Positions 10,885 to 22,500 of a stretch of 64,000 nucleotides of DNA are shown in pieces (the first letter of the stretch is position 1; each line of letters starts with the position of its first letter). This stretch comes from Acidobacteriota bacterium (GTDB lineage: Bacteria; Acidobacteriota; Blastocatellia; Pyrinomonadales; Pyrinomonadaceae). A program made the position numbers and the translations under genes. The stretch lies in NCBI GenBank assembly GCA_016713675.1, contig JADJOS010000001.1, positions 496,001 to 560,000 of the forward strand, in the 5' to 3' direction. The notes below the pieces were generated by a model, which did not search any database, was not told where the DNA came from, and was given only the letters and a program-made list of their open reading frames with translations.

Positions 10885-11758
10885 GTTCTCGAGTGGAAAG
10901 GTAAAAGGTGCGCATAATTGGAGCCCCATTCTTTTCATCAGCTTACTCTTGTGTATTTTCACCGTTTCGGTAGAAGCCCAGATCGTCGCTGTGCTGGAAC
11001 CGAATGCTGAACCGGTCTCTGACCTTGTTCCCAAACTCAAAGGCGACCTTTCGGCTCATCTTGATACACTTGACCCATCGCTTGTCGAAGCGGCCTTCAA
11101 GGCTTCGAAGCATAGCGATCCATACAATATGACCTCCGAAGAGGCCAAGATCACTGGTTCGGCGATCGGGTGTGACTTCCTACTCCTTATAAAGACGGGA
11201 AACCTAAGGCGAACGTCATTTGAACGGCCCGAGTATTACGAATCGTTCGCTGCGATCTATGTCGTTAGTTCACGCACCGGACGACTCGCATATTGGACGA
11301 TCCGAAACGCCGAGCAAAGAACTCAGGCAGAGGCCAATACCAAGCTGCTCGCTCTTATCCCGGCTATGGCCCTCGATCTTGCGGCAACGATCAAAGGAGC
11401 TCATAAGCTGGAGATCGTCGAACATCGCCCTTTGAACATAGCAGAGCCGCCGCTGCCGGTACGCCGGATGCAAAAGGCTTTATTGCCCCGATCCCTTATC
11501 GACGCATCAAACCCGAATATTCAGAGACGGCCTATCTCTACAACGTCACCGCGACGGTCGAGATTCTCGTCGACCTCGATGCTGCCGGCTCTGTCACCCG
11601 GAACCGAGATCGTCCGCTGGGCTGGGTTCGGGCTCGATGAATCGGTCCAAAAAGCGGTGCGAACGATGAACTGGCGACCCGCGGAACGTGACAAAAGGAC
11701 TTTGCCAATGCGCGTTTTGCTTCGGTACAATTTCAAAAAGGCCGAAGCCAAACCGTGA
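10853..11758 (+). CDS. Secreted protein with TonB C-terminal domain, frameshifted internally
   Basis: An N-terminal signal or anchor segment (ILFISLLLCIFTVSVEAQ) precedes about 150 residues with no family I can name, containing an IGCDFLLLIKTGNLRR region. The C-terminus is a TonB_C-like fold. In the reconstructed reading it contains YLYNVTATVEILVDLDAAGS followed by VRWAGFGLDESVQKAVRTM and NWRPA, typical of energy-transducer TonB C-terminal domains. Two compensating indels at about 11450 and 11595 put the middle of that domain (GFIAPIPYRRIKPEYSETAY) in another frame. The gene overlaps the HD gene start-to-stop and is followed after 3 bases by plsC, so the three are likely co-transcribed. Confidence 0.7.
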   Translation: MRSAGFIIKTKFSSGKVKGAHNWSPILFISLLLCIFTVSVEAQIVAVLEPNAEPVSDLVPKLKGDLSAHLDTLDPSLVEAAFKASKHSDPYNMTSEEAKITGSAIGCDFLLLIKTGNLRRTSFERPEYYESFAAIYVVSSRTGRLAYWTIRNAEQRTQAEANTKLLALIPAMALDLAATIKGAHKLEIVEHRPLNIAEPPLPVRRMQKALLPRSLIDASNPNIQRRPISTTSPRRSRFSSTSMLPALSPGTEIVRWAGFGLDESVQKAVRTMNWRPAERDKRTLPMRVLLRYNFKKAEAKP

Positions 11759-11761
11759 TCT

Positions 11762-12508
11762 ATGCAAACTGTTCGGGCCACCGTCAAAACAATTCTCTTC
11801 ACAGTATCGACGCTTGGGCTTTATTTCTTTTTGGCTCATCACGCATTACTTTGTTCCAAACAAAATACATTGGCGTCAGTCGATCTTTTACTGGTGGACG
11901 CTCAGCTTTGCAAAAATATCGGCAATGCGGCTTGAGGTCATCGGCACCGCGCCAAAGCCGCCGTTTTTCTGGTCTGCAATCACCTCAGCATTGTCGACAT
12001 GTCAGCATTGCGAGTTGCTGCAATGGGAGTATTTGTCGCCAAGAGCGAGGTCAACGGTTGGCCGGTCGCAGGCCGGATCATACGCGATATGGGTACCATC
12101 TTTATCGACCGTCAAAATCGCCGCGACATTCCGCGTGCCGGCGAAGAGATCATAAAACGCCTCGACGACGGCGAAGGTGTGATCGTCTTTCCCGAAGGTA
12201 CAAGCACCAAAGGCGAAACTGTGCTGCCCTTTAACTCGTCGTTTCTACAATTTGCCGCCGTCAAAAATATTCCGGTCTCGTATGCCTCGATAAGCTACCG
12301 GATGCCGCCCGGCGGAATGTCGGCAAATCAGGCTATTTGCTGGTGGGAGGACATCAGTTTTTTCGAGCATCTCTGGCGAATTTTCAAACAACCTGAGTAC
12401 ACCGCGACCGTTACATTCGGTGAAACTCCGATCCAGAACCAGGACCGCAAACTGCTCGCTGCCGAATTGCGTGACCGTGTGGCCGAGATGTTCGTTCCGG
12501 TCTTGTGA
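11762..12508 (+). CDS. plsC: 1-acyl-glycerol-3-phosphate acyltransferase (PlsC family), frameshifted
   Basis: Transfers an acyl chain to lysophosphatidic acid at the inner membrane to give phosphatidic acid for phospholipid synthesis. The reconstructed protein starts at MQTVRATVKTILFTVSTLGL (11762), switches frame near 11830 (WLITHYFVPNKIHWRQSIFY) and again near 11970. The catalytic NHLSIVD motif (H-x4-D) appears right after the second switch. The later FPEGTSTKGE motif, which binds the phosphate, and the C-terminus are in an uninterrupted frame. The 3-base gap after the previous gene implies co-transcription. Activity toward lysophosphatidic acid is inferred from the family; related enzymes acylate other lysolipids. 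Confidence 0.83.
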
Positions 12509-12580
12509 TCCGGTACGTTTCGACATAAACTTTTGTTAATTCCCTCCGTATTAACACGACTTTTCTTACAGGAGCAAACT

Positions 12581-14605
12581 ATGCCTAAACACCTTTTCCG
12601 TTCAATGACGGTCTTCGTTATTTTGATGTCGATGTACTCGTCCACCCTTGCCCAGAGCACCGGGTTTGATACCGGCCGAATGGACCGTTCGGTGGATGCC
12701 TGCCAGGACTTTTCGAATACGCCAATGGCACTTGGCTTAAGAATACTCAGATCCCTCCGACCGAATCCCGCTGGGGAACCTTCCAATATTCTCGGCGATT
12801 CGAACAGCGCTTTGTTGAAAACGATCCTCGAAAAAGCGGTTACAGCAAAAGCAACGAAAGGCAGTGATCAGCAGATGATCGGTGACTATTACGCATCCTG
12901 CATGGACGAAGCGTCGATCGAAAAGGCGGGCCTCAAGCCGATCAAACCGTATCTCAAGGAGATCGAATCGCTGAAATCGTCAGCAGATATCGTCAAATTG
13001 ATCGGGAAGATGCATAATGCTCCTCTTCCTGCCCTTTTCGGTTTCGGTGCCGGGCCCGATCTGAAAGATTCGAACGCCGTGATCATAAACGCCGGTCAAG
13101 GCGGACTGACCTTGCCGGGCAAAGATTACTACACCAAAGACGATGCCAAATCTGTAGAGACGCGTGGCAAATTCGTCGAATACATGACGAATATGTTCAA
13201 GCTGCTCGGAGATGCTCCAAATTCTGCAGCAGACCATGCCGCCAAGGTCATGGAGATGCAGACCCGTCTTGCCAAGGCATCACTTGCTCAGACCGAGATG
13301 CGAAATCCGGACACTCGCTACAACAAGATCACAATGGCTGCGGCACAGGATCTGACTCCGAATCTCTCTTGGGCAACCTATATGGCGACACGCGGCGTGA
13401 CTCCCGAAGCCACCATTAATCTCGCCCAACCTAATTTCTTTAAAGAAGTGAACGCGATGCTCACGTCCGTTCCCGTCGAAGACTGGAAAGTATATTTCCG
13501 CTGGATGACGATAAACTCGACCGCTCCGGCCCTGCCCAAGGCATTCGCCGACGAAAACTTCAATTTCTTCGGCAAATATTTAGCCGGTCAAAAGGAACGC
13601 CAACCACGTTGGAAAACCTGCACTCAGGCCGTTGACGGTGCACTCGGAGAAGCACTCGGAATGGAGTACGCAAAGATCGCGTTTAAGCCGGAGGCGAAGG
13701 CAAGGATGAACGAACTCATCGACAACCTGATGGTCTCGATGAAAGAGCGTATCGACGGACTCAAATGGATGAGTGCCGAGACCAAAAAACAGGCTCATGC
13801 AAAGCTCGCGACGTTCAAACGAAAGATCGGCTATCCTGATGTCCTTCGCGGATATGCGGGCTGACGATCGACCGCAAATCGTATGCGGGCAACATTCTGC
13901 GGTCGAATCAGTTTCCAGATCGCGCGTAACTTTAAGGACCTCGGCAAACCGCGTGACAAGACGCGCATGGGCATGACACCGCCGACGGTCAACGCCTCGT
14001 ACAACAGTGTCAACAATGACATCACTTTCCCGGCCGGGATCCTGCAGCCGCCGTTTTTTAATTTCAACGCTGACGACGCCATAAATTATGGTGCTATCGG
14101 CGGTGTCATCGGCCACGAGATCACGCACGGATTTGACGATTCGGGCAGCCGTTTCGACGCCGACGGCAACCTGAAGATGTGGTGGACCGACGCCGACCGT
14201 AAGCAGTTCGAGAAACGTGCCGAAGGTGTCGTCAAACGGTTCAACGAGTACGAAGTCCAGCCTAACCTGTTTATCAACGGGAAACTGACACTCGGTGAGA
14301 ACATCGGCGATTTTGCAGGGCTAACCGTTTCGTACTACGCGTTCAAGAAATCGATGGAAGGCAAACCTCGTCCGGCCAACATCGACGGCTTTACACCGGA
14401 ACAGCGTTTCTTCCTCGGCTGGGCCCAGGTCTGGGCCGGCAAATACACGCCCGACGCTGAACGCCTGCAGGTCGCAACCAACTCTCATTCCCTGCCCCGC
14501 TGGCGCGTCAACGGCCCGATGTCGAACATGCCCGAATTCGCCGAAGCATTTGCATGTAAAGCTCCGGCCAAGATGATCCGTGAGAAGTTCTGTGAGATCT
14601 GGTAG
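12581..14605 (+). CDS. M13 family metallopeptidase (neprilysin/PepO-like), frameshifted
   Basis: A secreted zinc oligopeptidase. The start at 12581 is chosen because AGGAG lies 6 bases upstream and it opens a clean signal peptide (MPKHLFRSMTVFVILMSMYS ... TLAQ). The M13 N-terminal domain is recognisable by YANGTWLKNTQIPPTESRWG, which is in a shifted frame between about 12710 and 12785. Two more indels at about 13862 and 13917 interrupt the segment before the catalytic domain. The zinc site HEITH is at 14114-14128, with the downstream ENIGDFAGL glutamate motif, and the protein ends in the family-typical CxxW (CEIW). About 675 residues in total, the usual size. It probably degrades peptides in the periplasm. 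Confidence 0.9.
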
Positions 14606-14994
14606 ATCGATTGGATTCTAAACTGGTCAATGGCTGTCGAAGCAATTGGCCCATTTTGCTTCGCCGACTCGTTTGAGCTGTGTCACAAATTGTCACAGTT
14701 GACACGGCTAACTGCCTGTAAACATTCAGTTTAGCTAAGTATCGGTACCGTTTACCGTCCCGTTTGTCGCTGCTGTCCCGCACGTCGTAATTCCGGAAAT
14801 GTTGTAAATAGTATGGTTGCGGTATTCAAGGGTCATACCGCGAGTTTTTGAAAAACGTTTGCGACGATCGACCGAGTCAAGAATGGCGGTTTCTTTTCAA
14901 AGAGCAAAATCGGATGTGATCCATCCCTGCGAGTATATCACAAAGTGCGATCCTAATACACTCTCTCATATATGCAACGGCGTTCAGGAACAAA
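14606..14994. other. Intergenic region between convergent M13 peptidase and rpoC
   Basis: About 390 bp without a supportable gene. The sequence TTGTCACA is repeated twice at about 14684-14700 next to TTGACAC, forming a weak dyad, but nothing further supports a regulatory role at the 3' end of two convergent units. Confidence 0.45.
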
Positions 14995-15019
14995 GGCCGC
15001 GAGCGTGGTTCTCGCGGCC
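14995..15019 (-). terminator. Likely terminator of the rpoBC transcription unit
   Basis: A perfect 9-bp GC-rich stem, GGCCGCGAG (14995-15003) with CTCGCGGCC (15011-15019), closes a 7-base loop 45 bases past the rpoC stop. On the minus strand it is followed by TTTGTTCC, a weak U-tract. It could work in either direction between the convergent genes. Confidence 0.7.
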
Positions 15020-15063
15020 TCTATATTAATTAACGTTGAGCGGACAACAGCGTCCGCACTCGA

Positions 15064-18000
15064 TTAGAGTTCGTCGTCCGGAAGCTCGATCTTCATGGCT
15101 TCGTCGATGTCAAAGATCTCGTCATTTTCGAGCTCCTGGTTCTCGTCCACATCGAGATCGATGTCGTCATCAAAACCGTCTGCCTCGATTCCGGGAACGT
15201 CCATCGGGATCGGGAGTTCGAGGCCGCCGCGGATGTCGGTCAACTCGTCGAACTCGTCCTCCTGCTTACGATTCTCGGTCGGATCGTAGGCGACCTTGAC
15301 GTTGCGGTAGTATTTCATACCCGTACCGGCCGGAATGAGGCGTCCCATGATGACGTTTTCCTTGAGACCGCGCAGATAATCGATGCGGCCCGAGATGGCA
15401 GCTTCGGTCAGGACACGAGTCGTTTCCTGGAAGCTGGCCGCCGAGATGAACGAATCGGTCGAAAGCGAAGCCTTCGTGATACCCAAGAGCAGCGGTTCGC
15501 CGACAGATGTCTGTCCGCCTTCGTCCGCGACACGTCGGTTTTCGTCTTCGTAACGGAAACGATCGACCTGTTCTTCGAGCAGGAATTCCGTATCGCCGAC
15601 CTCTTTGATCTTGACCCAGCGGAGCATCTGACGAACGATGACCTCAATGTGCTTGTCATTGATGTTAACGCCCTGCAGACGATAGACTTCCTGGATCTCG
15701 TTCACGACGTAATTCTGCAATGCTCCCGTTCCGAGAACACGCAGGATATCGTGCGGGTTGAGCGGGCCGTCCATAAGCGGTTCGCCGGCACGGACGTGAT
15801 CGCCTTCCTGCACGTTGATGTGCGTACCACGCGGAATGTCGTATTCGCGTTCGCTGCCATCGTCGCCGGTAACGATCAGTTTTCGTTTACCCTTTGAGAT
15901 CGGTCCGAACGTGATCGTACCGTTGATCTCTGACATGACCGCCGTTTCGCCCGGACGCCGTGCTTCGAAAAGCTCGACGACACGCGGCAGACCGCCGACG
16001 ATGTCTTTCGTCTTGGTGGTTTCACGCGGGATCTTAGCGATAATATCGCCGGCCTGAACCTCATCACCGTCTTCGACGTGAAGGTTGGCACTGATCGGCA
16101 ACTGATAGGTCTTGAGCACCTTGTTGCCGTTGCGGATCTCGAGACGCGGCTGATTTTTCTCATCCGAATCTTTGACCACGAGACGTTTCTGGCCCGTGAC
16201 CTTGTCGATCTCTTCTTCGACCGTTTTGCCTTCCTTCAGATCCTGGTACTTGATCGTACCCGAAACCTCGGAAAGAATAGCGAAGGTGAATGGATCCCAG
16301 GTGACGATGATGTCGTCTTCCTTGACCTTTTGGCCATCCTTGACGTGGATCTGAGCTCCGTAAACGATCGTGTAACGAGCTACTTCGCGGCCGCGGTCGT
16401 CCAATAGGGCGATCTCCGACTGGCGGCGAAGCGACACGGATTCACCAGCACGGTTCTTAATGACCTTGGTCTCGCCGAGATATTTGACCGTTCCATCCAT
16501 CGCAGCGACGTGTTTGGTCTCCTGTTCGAGACGAGCGGTACCACCGACGTGGAAAGTGCGCATCGTCAACTGCGTTCCCGGTTCGCCGATCGACTGTGCG
16601 GCGATAACGCCGACAGCCTCGCCGATCTCGACCGTGTTGCCGGTCGCAAGGTTGCGGCCATAACATTTGACGCAGATACCGCGACGCGATTCGCAGGTCA
16701 GTGCGGAACGGATACGAACCTTTTGTAGGCCCGAAAGCTGAACGGCAGAGCCGAGGTCCTCGTCGATCTCAGTGTTTGCGGCTACGATGACGTTGCCGTC
16801 GACCGGATCGATTATGTCGTCGAGCGATGTGCAGCCGACGATTCGGTCACGAAGACTCTCGACCTCTTCACCATTACGGATGATGGCCTCAGAGTAAACA
16901 CCGCGGAGCGTGCCGCAATCCTGTTCGGAAACGATCACATCCTGTGCGACGTCAACGAGGCGGCGTGTCAGGTAACCAGAATCGGCCGTTTTGAGAGCCG
17001 TATCGGCCAGACCCTTACGGGCGCCGTGCGTCGAAATAAAGTACTGCAGGACGTCGAGACCTTCGCGGAAATTCGCGAGGATCGGGTTTTCGATGATCTC
17101 GCCCGACGGCTTGGCCATCAGGCCTCGCATACCGGCGAGCTGTCGGATCTGAGCTTCCGAACCACGAGCACCTGAGTCGGCCATGACGAGGATCGGATTC
17201 AGTTCGTTGCGTTCATTCTCACGATCGTGCATCGCCTTGAACATTTCTTTAGCAACGCGATCGGTCACGTCGGACCAAATGGCCGTCACCTTGTTGGTAC
17301 GTTCCATATCGGTCATTGTGGCGTCTTCGTATTGTTTGCGAAGTTTATCTACCTCTTTCAGGGCTTCGGCAATGATCGCCTTCTTGTTGGTCGGCGTCAC
17401 CATGTCATCGATTCCGATCGAAACACCGGCCTTCGTGGCATACAGGAAGCCCATCGCTTTCAGATCGTCGAGCAATGCGACCGTCTGCGTGTGGCCGAGT
17501 TTAAGGTGGCAAAAAGTAACTAGGCTCTGCAAGCCTTTCTTCTTGAGAACACCATTGATATATGGCAATCCGTCGCGGGTGAGGCGTTCGTTGAGGATCG
17601 CACGGCCGGCGGTCGTTTCCATGAGAACGTCAACACCTTCGCGAACGTTGGCACGCATCACGTCCTGATTTGAATGTTCGGCCGAGAGATCGATCAGATC
17701 TCCGCGCCAACGCAGACGGATCTTGGTTTGTGTTTCGATGACGCCGGCGTCGAGTGCGAGCAGTGCGTCTTCGATCGAGTTGAAAGCCTTATTGTGTCCC
17801 TTCATCTCGTCGCGAGCGAGCGTCAGATAGTAGCAGCCCAGAACGATATCCTGCGAAGGAACCGTGATCGGCTGGCCGCTGGCGGGCGACAGCAGATTGT
17901 TCGACGCCAGCATTAGTACGCTCGCTTCGATCTGTGCCTCAGGCGACAGCGGAATGTGAACAGCCATCTGGTCACCGTCGAAGTCGGCGTTGAAAGCCGT

Positions 18001-19359
18001 ACGAACGAGCGGATGGATCTTGATCGCCTTACCTTCGCCTAGTCCCGGCTCAAAAGCCTGAATACCAAGGCGGTGAAGGGTCGGTGCGCAATTCAATAGA
18101 ACCGGATATTCGCGAATGACCTCTTCGAGAAGGTCCCAAACGATCTGCTCCTGACGTTCGACCATTTCGCGTGCCTGTTTGATGGTCGCGGCGTGCTGGT
18201 CTTTTCTAACTTGTTGTAGATAAACGGCTTGAACAGCTCAAGAGCCATTTTCTTCGGCAAACCGCACTGATGCAGTTTCAGTTCAGGACCGACGACGATC
18301 ACCGAACGTCCTGAGTAATCGACACGTTTTCCGAGCAGATTCTGACGAAAACGGCCCTGCTTACCTTTGAGCGTGCCGGACAGCGATTTGAGCGGGCGAT
18401 TGTTCGCACCACGCAGACACGGCCTCGGCGTCCGTTGTCAAACAACGCATCGACAGCCTCTTGCAGCATGCGTTTTTCGTTGCGGACGATGACCTCAGGA
18501 GCACGCAGCTCGATCAGTTTCTTGAGACGGTTATTACGGTTGATAACGTGGCGATAGAGATCGTTAAGATCAGATGTCGCGAATCGTCCGCCGTCGAGGG
18601 GCACGAGCGGGCGAAGCTCAGGCGGGATGACCGGAATAACGTCGAGGATCATCCAGTCGGGATGATTTCCGCTTCGTAAGAATGAGTTCGAAACCTTGAG
18701 ACGCTTGGAATATTTAAGCTTCTTCTGCTGCGACGTTTCGTCTTTCATTTTGGCACGCAGCTCTTCGACGAGCTCGGCAATATCGATGGTCTGGAGCAGG
18801 TCCTTGATCGCTTCGGCCCCATTTTGGCGACGAACTGATTAGGATAATCACGCGACAATTCGCGGAAACGCTCGTCGTTGAGCAATTCCTTGGGCTTGAG
18901 ATCAGGCACGTCGCCTTCGTCCACGACGATGTAGGTTTCGAAATAAAGGATCTTTTCGAGATCGCGCAGAGTGATGTCGAGCAGGTGGCCGATACGCGAC
19001 GGCAGGCCTTTGAAGAACCAGACGTGCGAACAGGGCGAAGCAAGCTCGATATGGCCGAGGCGTTCGCGTCGGACCTTCGACTGAGTGACCTCGACGCCGC
19101 ACTTGTCGCAGATGACGCCGCGATGCTTCATTCGCTTGTATTTTCCGCACAGACATTCCCAGTCAGAGACCGGGCCGAAGATGCGGGCGCAAAACAGGCC
19201 GTCGCGTTCCGGTTTGAACGTTCGATAGTTGATCGTTTCCGGTTTGGTGACCTCTCCGTGCGACCACGAACGGATCTTATCCGGCGACGCAAGTGAAATG
19301 CGGATCGCTTCGTAATTGGTGGTCAATTGTGTTTTGCTCTCGTTATTAAATCGAAACAT
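15064..19359 (-). CDS. rpoC: RNA polymerase subunit beta' (three frameshifts in this sequence)
   Basis: The catalytic beta' subunit of RNA polymerase, about 1430 residues. It starts with the zinc-binding domain (CLCGKYKRMKHRGVICDKCG) and continues through RVDYSGRSVIVVGPEL to the active-site loop NADFDGDQM, which holds the catalytic Mg2+. The second zinc site (CESRRGICVKCYG) and the rest of the C-terminal half lie in the long open piece 15064-18165. Three indels, near 18825 (GGGGCC run), 18418 and 18205, split the N-terminal third into separate frames. In the motif normally reading LLNRAPTLHRLG the codon is TGC, giving LLNCAPTLHRLG; this Arg is E. coli R425. It is transcribed after rpoB and the microprotein gene. 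Confidence 0.97.
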
Positions 19360-19416
19360 ATTTCTCCAAAATGATTCCAGCTATCCAAAATTTAGGATGC
19401 TTATCGCGGGTCAGAA

Positions 19417-19581
19417 CTATTCACTCTTTTTGTCAAAACCTATGAAGGCTCTCCACATGCCAGCTCCTAATACAAGAAGAAAAAAAGATAGAAGCTGGTC
19501 TGCAGTACTCCTCCAAAGGAAAGCAATCAAAACGGCCGCTCCCCATATCGCAAGTACTCCGATGATTTGAGACCGATTCAT
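19417..19581 (-). CDS. 54-residue two-helix membrane microprotein between rpoB and rpoC
   Basis: A small open frame sits in the 237-bp gap between the rpoB stop and the rpoC start. Its ATG (19579-19581) is preceded by TTAGGAGCTT, an excellent ribosome binding site at normal spacing, and it ends with TAG at 19417. The protein has a helix IIGVLAIWGAAVLIAFLW, a short polar loop (RSTADQ), a second helix LLSFFLLVLGAGMWRAFIGF, and a charged tail DKKSE. That is a hairpin inner-membrane topology. I do not recognise the family. Its position means it must be co-transcribed with RNA polymerase subunits. The start, Shine-Dalgarno and hydrophobic pattern argue that it is real; conservation has not been tested. 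Confidence 0.68.
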   Translation of the reverse strand: MNRSQIIGVLAIWGAAVLIAFLWRSTADQLLSFFLLVLGAGMWRAFIGFDKKSE

Positions 19582-19596
19582 AAGCTCCTAATGGGC

Positions 19597-22500
19597 TCAA
19601 TCAACGCCAACCAGGGCATCGACACCGGCTACGATCTCTTCCGGATCGATCTCGTCTTCCTGGATCAGTTCAACGTCGAGGCACAAGCTCTGCAGCTCGC
19701 GGACGAGAACGTTGAACGATTCGGGAATGCCCGGTTCGAAGTTCGAAACGCCCTTGACGATCGTTTCGTAGATCTTCGAACGTCCGGCGACGTCATCGGA
19801 TTTGCATGTCAGCAATTCCTGCAGGATGTGAGCCGCACCGTAGGCCTCGAGTGCCCAAACTTCCATTTCGCCGAAACGCTGTCCGCCGAACTGAGCTTTA
19901 CCGCCCAGCGGCTGCTGCGTAATGAGCGAGTACGGCCCGATCGAGCGTGCGTGGATCTTGTCGTCGACCAGATGTGAGAGCTTGAGCATATAGATGTAGC
20001 CAACGCACACCTTCTGTTCGAACTGCTCGCCCGTCATGCCGTCATAGAGCCTGGTCTTGCCCGACGGCCCGACCGATGCCGGAATGCCGAGTTCGTCGTA
20101 CTTCTGATTGGCCTTAGTGATGTAGCCCTTGATCTCTTCTTCGCTCGCACCGTCAAAAACGGGCGTCGCAAAGTGAAGTCCGAGAATCTTGCCGGCCCAG
20201 CCAAGGTGCGCCTCGAGGATCTGTCCGACGTTCATACGCGACGGCACGCCGAGCGGATTTAGCACGATCTCGACCGGAGTTCCATCCGGCAGGTACGGCA
20301 TATCTTCCTCTGGCAGGATGCGTGCAATAACGCCCTTGTTACCGTGGCGTCCGGCCATTTTGTCACCGACGCTAAGCTTACGCTTCATCGCGACAAAGAC
20401 CTTGACCATCTTGATCACGCCCGGAGGCAATTCGTCGCCCTGCTTGAGCTTGGTGATCTTTTCGTCGTAGATGTCACGCAGAATGTTGATCTGGCGTTCG
20501 GTACGCTGCTGGTATTCCTTGACCTCACCGGCGATATCGATCGATCCGGCCGAAACTTCGGCTTTGCCAAGATGGCGGATATCGATTCCGGTCAATACTT
20601 CACGCGTCAGCGTTTCGCCCTTTTTGATCAGCACGTCTTTGCCGTCAACGAGGTCTTTCGTCAGCTTGCGGCCGTCGAAAAGCTCGTAGATGCGCTCGTC
20701 ACGCTGTTCCTGCAGGATGCGAATTTCGTCGTCGAGATCGCGGTGGAAATCGTCTTCTTCCATTCCCTCGATGTCGAGCGAACGCTCGTCCTTGTCCTGG
20801 CCTTTACGTGTAAAGATCTGAACATCGACGACCGTACCATCGATTCCCGGCGGGCAGTTTAGCGAAGCGTCCTTAACGTCGCCGGCCTTTTCGCCGAAGA
20901 TGGCACGGAGAAGTTTTTCTTCAGCCGTCAACTGCGTTTCGCCCTTCGGCGTTACTTTACCGACCAGAACGCTGCCCGGCTTGACCTGTGCACCGATGCG
21001 GATGATGCCCGATTCGTCGAGGTCGCGGAGCATGTTCTCACCGATATTCGGAATATCGCGTGTGATCTCTTCAGGTCCGAGTTTGGTATCGCGGGCCTCG
21101 ATCTCGAGTTCCTCGATATGAATCGACGTGTAGTAATCGTCCTTGACCAGTTTTTCGGAGACCAAAATGGCATCCTCAAAGTTGTAACCTCGCCAAGGCA
21201 TAAATGCCACGAGCACGTTTCGGCCGAGAGCGAGTTCGCCGCGGTCGGTACAAGGGCCGTCGGCTATGACCTGGCCTTTCTTGACGCGTTCGCCGACCTG
21301 AACGATCGGACGCTGGTTGATACAGGTGTTCTGGTTGGAACGCTTGAACTTGACCAGCGAGTAAATGTCGGCCGTCACCTCACGCGAGATCGTGCCGTCG
21401 ACCTGATGATCGGCTTTGACGATAATGCGTTCGCTGTCGACAAAATCGACCGTGCCATCACGTTTTGCGATGACGACGGCACCCGAGTCGCGGGCAGCGA
21501 TCTTTTCCATACCGGTACCTACGAACGGCGACTCAGCACGAAGTAGCGGCACCGACTGACGCTGCATGTTCGAGCCCATGAGAGCACGGTTGGCGTCATC
21601 GTTTTCGAGGAACGGAATCAGCGACGCGGCGACCGAAACAAGCTGTTTCGGCGAAACGTCCATGTACTGCGTGTCCATCTTGTCAGCGGTGATAAATTCA
21701 CCTTTCTGACGCGCGGCATTACGCTCGTTTACAAAATTGCCTTTCTCGTCCAGCTCGATATTTGCCTGGCCGATGATCCATTTGTCCTCTTCCCAAGCGG
21801 TGAGGTAGAACGGCCACGGTTCAAACTGTGCGATCTGTCCGCCCTTGAGCTTTTTATTTGCTGCCTCGACGTCCTCGAGCGGTAGCGACGAGATCAGACC
21901 GATATTCGGGCCTTCAGGCGTCGCGATCGGGCAGATACGGCCATAGTGCGTCGGGTGAACGTCGCGAACCTCGAATCCCGCACGTTCACGCGAAAGACCA
22001 CCTGGTCCCAGAGCCGATAGACGGCGTTTGTGCGTAATTTCCGACAGCGGATTAGTTTGATCCATGAACTGCGAAAGCTGTGACGAACCAAAGAACTCGC
22101 GGACCGCAGCCGTCACCGGCTTTGCGTTGACCAGGTCACGCGGCATCGTGGTGAACATATCCTGCTGGATCGACATCTTCTCCTTGATCGCGCGTTCCAT
22201 GCGTTCGAGGCCGATCCGGAACTGATTTTCAAGCAGTTCGCCCACCGCGCGGACGCGGCGGTTGCCGAGGTGATCGATATCGTCCTGACCAAAATGCTCG
22301 CTGTCCTTTTTCATCCGCAGCAAGTAATTGACGACCTCGATAAAATCGGTCGGCTTGAGCAGCGGATTGGTGATGTCCTCTTTTTCAGGACGGCCCATCT
22401 TGATGTTGAATTTCAAACGGCCGACACGCGACAGATCGAACCGGCGTGCGTCGAAGAACATGCCTTCGAGCAGACGGTAAGCTGTCGGAACCGTCGGAGG

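Noticed and set aside
18299..19359. Separate small genes upstream of rpoC
   Set aside because: The pieces are consecutive parts of RpoC in shifted frames, joined by unbroken similarity to the beta' N-terminal third.
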